Shown here: piece after piece, positions 7,561 through 12,107 of the stretch | How positions within the stretch are numbered: position 1 is the stretch's first letter | How the letters are laid out: each line of letters opens with the position of its first letter | NCBI GenBank assembly: GCA_027576995.1 | Contig: JANBQC010000743.1 | Span: forward strand, 1-12,107 | Source of the DNA: Dimargaris cristalligena | Lineage: Eukaryota > Kickxellomycota > Dimargaritomycetes > Dimargaritales > Dimargaritaceae | Direction of reading: 5' to 3' | Length of the DNA: 12,107 nt | Position numbers and translations under genes: made by a program | The notes under the pieces: generated by a model | What the model saw: the letters and a program-made list of their open reading frames with translations, nothing else | What the model was told of the DNA's origin: nothing | The model's database searches: none

Positions 7561-10500
7561 GAGTATAGGAGTTGGTTTTAAATCCAGAGAACACCCACCC
7601 ACCTTTATATACAAACTGGGTAACGTGTTGGATATCCTGCCTCAGGCACGGTGGCCGCAGTTTTAAAACCCTGCCCGTTTTTCCCTGCACCATTATCACA
7701 CTTTCCCTGAGCATCCTGTTTAGCTTATTCCCTTTAGATTTTCGGGGTTATTACTGTGGCATGTTTTTTTTACAAACAGCTCGTTGTCGTCATTGTTTAG
7801 GATGTTTCATGGCCACAGTGGGCAGATTCATCCACCACCAGTTGACCTTAATATTAGTTCATATTTCCTGGATTAACCGTTATATGTAGGCCCCTCCCGA
7901 TAATAACGCTGGGATGGGTGGTGTGGATGCAAGCACCGCTAGTTGGAGGGGCGGAAAGATAGGCGGGTATTTTGAACTCAGCATACTCTTGCCCGGTTGG
8001 TAATTAATTCACTGGATTTCCACGTAGCGTTGGCCACTTAACCGCCACCTCTGCTTCTGTCGAAGAAAAAGAAGGAAGGGTTTACTGGTGAGAAGTTAAC
8101 CGATCCACCTAGGCATTATCACTTGAACAGCAATAACCTCATACACTTATTCCACCGCAGTAGTTGGTCGAGTGTCCCCTCAATATATGGCAGACCCTCA
8201 CGCACGTCCTACCACTTCCTACTGTTCCCAATTGTAGTCGCTAGTTAGAGAGATAGATAGAGTGAGAGAAGGGCAGGTGAAATCCGCCAACGAGAGACCT
8301 CCACGCACCACTAGAGGAACCCTCACATTCAATGGTATTCAAATATGTTTATTATTTAGACATGGGTATTATATCCCTTTAGGAAGCGACGGGAAGGCAC
8401 CATGGGCATGTGACCTATGCTGTGGAACCGGCCTCTTCTATTGAGGACTGTGGCCCTCTCCATTGGAACCGTTAAAACAACCACGGTGGCGGTTACTGTC
8501 GCACCAACTGTGATTGGCCTACAAACGATTGTAATGGAGAGGCCTTTATTCAATCTCAGTTTTCATTCCCCTGTGCCAGTCTTTTACTCTGCCCTCGCCT
8601 CTTCTACAGTAAAACCAATTGAATTAATTTCCCAATAGAGGCCGTTTTGGTGTATTGTTTAAACTAACCATCCTCACCTGATTTGGAGGTCTAATCCCTG
8701 AACCTTCATTGACGTACTCTGGAATGCCGTTTACCAATAATCCATACTCTCTCCTCGAGCGAGTCCGCCAATTATTATAGGGCAAGATTCGTCACAGAGA
8801 CTTGGCTTGGCCTGTCTCCTCTTTTACTCCGGCTTGCCGCTCAGCTGAGACACTTAGGAATTCACATCGATGCCGAAAAAGATACAGGGAAATGGGCGAT
8901 CCGTGCCAACTATGCTACGAGCCAGGTCTGGCATAGGAGAGGGGTATTGCGAAGGGACACGCGTGATCGGGAACCTTTATTCGGGCAATTGGACTGACTT
9001 TCCGTTGGGTCGGGTTGATATTTCGGCCTTGGTGCTTTCTGGACTATCTATTGTCCCTAGGTAGGATATATGCCTGGGAATCGGACCGGCCAGAGATTTC
9101 GCTGCTGTTTTTAGCGGCCATCTGCCCGTCCACCATGAGAATGTATTCCTGCGCCCATTATACAACTGGTTGTCAATGCGCGGTGGGAAGCAACGCACGG
9201 CTGGTTGGTTAGTGCAAAAACTTCATCACCGACTCCTCCGTAGGATGCGAAATTGGCCATTTCTTTTTCGGCCACCAAAAATATAATCCCAATCTCATTG
9301 ATACCGGGGTAGGCTGGCATTGTTGGATGGTCTGGTTAACATGATTTTCCGAGTAAGCGGGATCAGCCAACACTGTCCACTGTGAGTGATTTAATACCGG
9401 GTTGGAGACGCAGGGTGAAGCCACTCCTAGTTTGGGCAGGATAATTTTCCGCAGAACACATCTATGGAACATTGGCCTTTTTTGATACTTTTTTTCTTGA
9501 ATAATAAATAATAAAATACGGAGGACTGGAGAGTCGAGGAGCACTGGTCATTACAGAGATGGACGTCGGGTTTATTGGTGGGCGGCGGGGTCTTTCGGAG
9601 GTCCTCTAAAGTCCGAGATACACGAGAGGATAGTAATGGCACCATTGGTAAGCCACGCGCGTGTGTATATTCTGGTGGAGAGTACCAGAGGCTCATAAAA
9701 CCACCTTTAACGATACGAGGTGATAGTCGAGTTCTATTCTGCCCAGAGCAAGTAAAGCGGGCCGATGATGGCTATTCCCACCGGATCCACTTAAAACAAC
9801 AGCAGCCCTTACTAAAACGGTGACCACTCACCGGTCGCCATGGGATAACGTGCCTCCCTTCTTTGGCCTAAATCACCCGTTAAGCTAAAAGGATTGCGAT
9901 GATGGGGCACATCAATAGGTGGAAAAGAGACCTATCCATATTCCTCTGGGGCCACCTGATTGGTACAGTCGGGCCTATCCCAAACTTATCTACGTTGCTT
10001 ACTTCATCTGCCTGTTTTGGGTGGTCGTCCCTAATATTACTTCTGGGTTTTCTGGGTGCCTACTGGTAAAGGAAAGGGCGGGAATGCGGGTTACATAACG
10101 GAGCCTCAATCCAAACAAGAAAATGCCAGCTTAATAAGCCCTGCCCAATAGAGCGAGTACTTCAACCGGTTCCTCTTCCTATACAGGCGCCACCCTTTCG
10201 CTCTATCCTCATATTTTCAACGGACCAAAGGGCCAATGATAGTGGGGGGGGCAGGATTCATTATTATCTAAGCATCGCGGACATCTATTGGACCAGCATT
10301 ATTATCCTATACGGGACGCATGTCCCTTTATTACCTCCGAGTTTCAGCCGCCTACTTCCCTCCGTTAAGAAGTCGCGGTACAGAGGGCAGATGTCCATCC
10401 GGCCCGATTTACTATGTGTTTGTCCATATACCACAACCAAGCCCGCCGGGTCTAGCCGGATCAGGCCTAAAGCCACCATGCGGTGTTTCTGGCCCACCCA

Positions 10501-11675
10501 AGCCCAGGGAAACCCCGAGGCCCCAAACCACCTGCGAATTCAAGGCATAGAATATGCTGTCTGAGGTGGTGTTGCCGTGTGCCCTAATATTTGGCCGTTC
10601 TGGAACGCCCGGGGGGGGGGTTTAAAAAAATAAAATCTATACTAAACCAAAGGACCAATATCCGTATAAAGTAGTGTATTGCTTTACGAGTTCTCGCCAA
10701 CCTCTCACTGTGTAAGCCAAATGTTGATTCTACTAACCCCACAACCCCCATTTGGGCAATGGCCTCATCTAAATAAGTCACATGCACCTCACTGGTTTGC
10801 CGTTTGGGCTACCTCATCAAAACAATACCTACATTATCTACTCTTACAGATTTGGGTATCCCCCCCATATGATCTTTCGAAAATATTCCACCATTAAACA
10901 GGGCAACAGGGTAGCACAGTGTGTGCCGAAATGGCAATACTAACGCATGGCCAGGTCCGTTGACTTTACTATCCATATCATCTGATCAGTGATGTCTACA
11001 CACTGTTTTGGTTTACCTACGATTCCCAAGATTCATAGCCAACCGTCCCTTTCGACTTGGGCCAAAGCGATTTTCTCCGAATATATGGCTGGTATTGATT
11101 AGCAATGTCAGTCGCTAATGAGGTCCATGCACTTGCCTTTTTTTTTCAATGGTCTTCCATCAAAACAGCGTAAAAAACTGATCAATGCCCAGTAGCTGCT
11201 TTGTGATTGTTGGTAGCCGTCATTACCCTACTGTCATTGAGTACACATACCGCTATGCTGCAATCGCCAAGGCTGCACTATGCGTACCCAGGCGGAAATG
11301 GCGTATAAGGAATATTAGGCAACCTCCTTTAGTGGCCTCAGTATAACATCCTTGTTAAACTATTAGGCGGTAGGTGCAACATACGTCATTGAGTGGGTGT
11401 AATGGCTGCTGAATTTCGAATAGTCAGCGCCAGCGCCTTACCTACCCGGTGCCACCCTCGAAGGTTGGGGCTATTGGCTGTATCATAGTGGTTGTAAATT
11501 GAGCTTCACCGATACAGAGCGATAAAGTATAGCGAATAAAACGACGGCAAAATTCCGAGAGCACGAATCCAAATGACTCAATACGATACGTGGCGATTTT
11601 TTTATATCTTCTTTTTAAACCACATCACACGTATAGGTTGATGGGGAGAGTATCTGATGAAACAACCAGTGGGGT
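7561..11675. other. 4.1 kb without a recognisable gene
   Basis: The plus strand here is more pyrimidine-rich at first (17 purines of 60 at 7681..7740), then mixed. Open frames reach at most 111 codons, many start only at TTG, and they overlap on both strands; none has a recognisable domain. The best-looking one is an ATG-started 69-codon frame at 9111..9320 minus, balanced in composition but with no codon bias and no known match. I saw no reverse transcriptase, transposase, integrase, tRNA or rRNA signal. Confidence 0.5.
10611..10620 (+). repeat. G10 homopolymer beside an A/T tract
   Basis: Ten Gs directly follow CCC and are followed by TTTAAAAAAATAAAA, so a sharp G-to-A/T junction is present. 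Such runs are prone to length errors in sequencing and replication. Confidence 0.6.
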
Positions 11676-12107
11676 TCATGTAGAGTGAAGGAGAAGTAAA
11701 AAGTTAATGGCATTAAGTGCAGGACCAGTAGAGGTAAAGGGTGTTTCATGGTACCGGCGCCGCAAGGATCTTCCTACTTTTACCGAGCCAATGGTTCGGC
11801 CCATGGAAGACGTAATTTCGACGGTGTTTTTATTTCGCGGACACGGCTTTTTCAGCTTCATTGTAGGCACCAATCAGCTTAGCCAGAGATTCCCCAATGA
11901 TACTGGGCTATTGGGAAATATAGGACTGTGTGGTACAATCGTCTCATCGTCATTGTTTTCCTTTTGCAGTGAGGACTCGGTTGCAGTGGCCAGGCTAAAC
12001 ATACTAATTTAATCAAATAGACGCCCTTGAGATTGTAACCAATTAAGCCGAGTGGGGCCAGAGAACAGTGTAAATAACTAATGGCCGAGTAGGGCAAGTA
12101 ACTAAAG
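11676..12107. other. Right edge with overlapping coding-like frames, unresolved
   Basis: The plus strand has a 101-codon frame from a true ATG at 11707 to TAA at 12012. The minus strand has three coding-like runs: one entering from the window edge and reaching a GTATGT donor-like site at 12004..11999; one ending in ...AKLIGAYNEAEKAVSAK and TAA near 11829, opened by a possible acceptor CCCAATAG at 11908; and one at 11676..11873. Removing 12004..11908 as a 97-base intron would join the first two in frame. No product is recognised and the strands conflict, so no gene is called. Confidence 0.2.

Noticed and set aside
7572..7889. 105-codon plus-strand frame rich in Cys, Phe and Leu, resembling a membrane protein
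   Set aside because: It begins at TTG, not ATG, and the hydrophobicity follows from the pyrimidine-rich composition of this stretch. No recognisable family.
8417..8638. Val/Thr-rich 73-codon frame and a weak inverted repeat (GGCCCTCTCCATT near 8451, AATGGAGAGGCC near 8534)
   Set aside because: The inverted repeat has about 12 matched bases with a one-base gap and an 80-base spacer, near chance level. The open frame has no recognisable motif.
9111..9320. 69-codon ATG frame on the minus strand with balanced composition
   Set aside because: Third-base use is unbiased, unlike the kinase; there is no domain and a competing longer frame overlaps it.

Overview
The window looks like nuclear DNA from a filamentous or early-diverging fungus. 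It holds one gene that can be called with confidence: an intronless, minus-strand serine/threonine kinase of 811 codons (848..3283). It belongs to the fungal NPR1/HAL4/HAL5 group, which in yeasts controls the stability and activity of plasma-membrane nutrient and ion transporters. The evidence for a fungus is this kinase family, the very Ser/Pro-rich disordered N-terminus, and the absence of bacterial operon structure. The exact lineage cannot be fixed from one protein; an early-diverging (zygomycete-type) fungus is a guess.

Layout. 1..847 lies downstream (3') of the kinase. It carries a candidate poly(A) signal and a small imperfect tandem repeat, but no gene. 848..3283 is the kinase. 3284..~5160 is upstream of it. 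Here the plus strand is strikingly purine-rich, so the kinase's own strand is C/T-rich, with a G-quadruplex motif about 55 bp before the start codon and a TATA-like element only 3 bp before it. ~5160..11700 shows no credible gene. It holds short repeats: a GC-box inverted repeat, AT-rich palindromes, a short dispersed repeat and an excess of GTAAGTG words. 11.7..12.1 kb at the right edge has several overlapping, coding-like but unrecognised open frames on both strands; none can be called a gene.

The main message is one regulatory kinase beside roughly 8.8 kb of apparently non-coding DNA. I see no CRISPR array, tRNA, rRNA, recognisable transposon protein, secondary-metabolite cluster or new multi-gene system. 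The points most worth a second look are the kinase start region (TATA box or splice acceptor, Met1 or Met8), the long purine/pyrimidine strand asymmetry, the excess of splice-donor-like words, and the Cys/His tail of the kinase.
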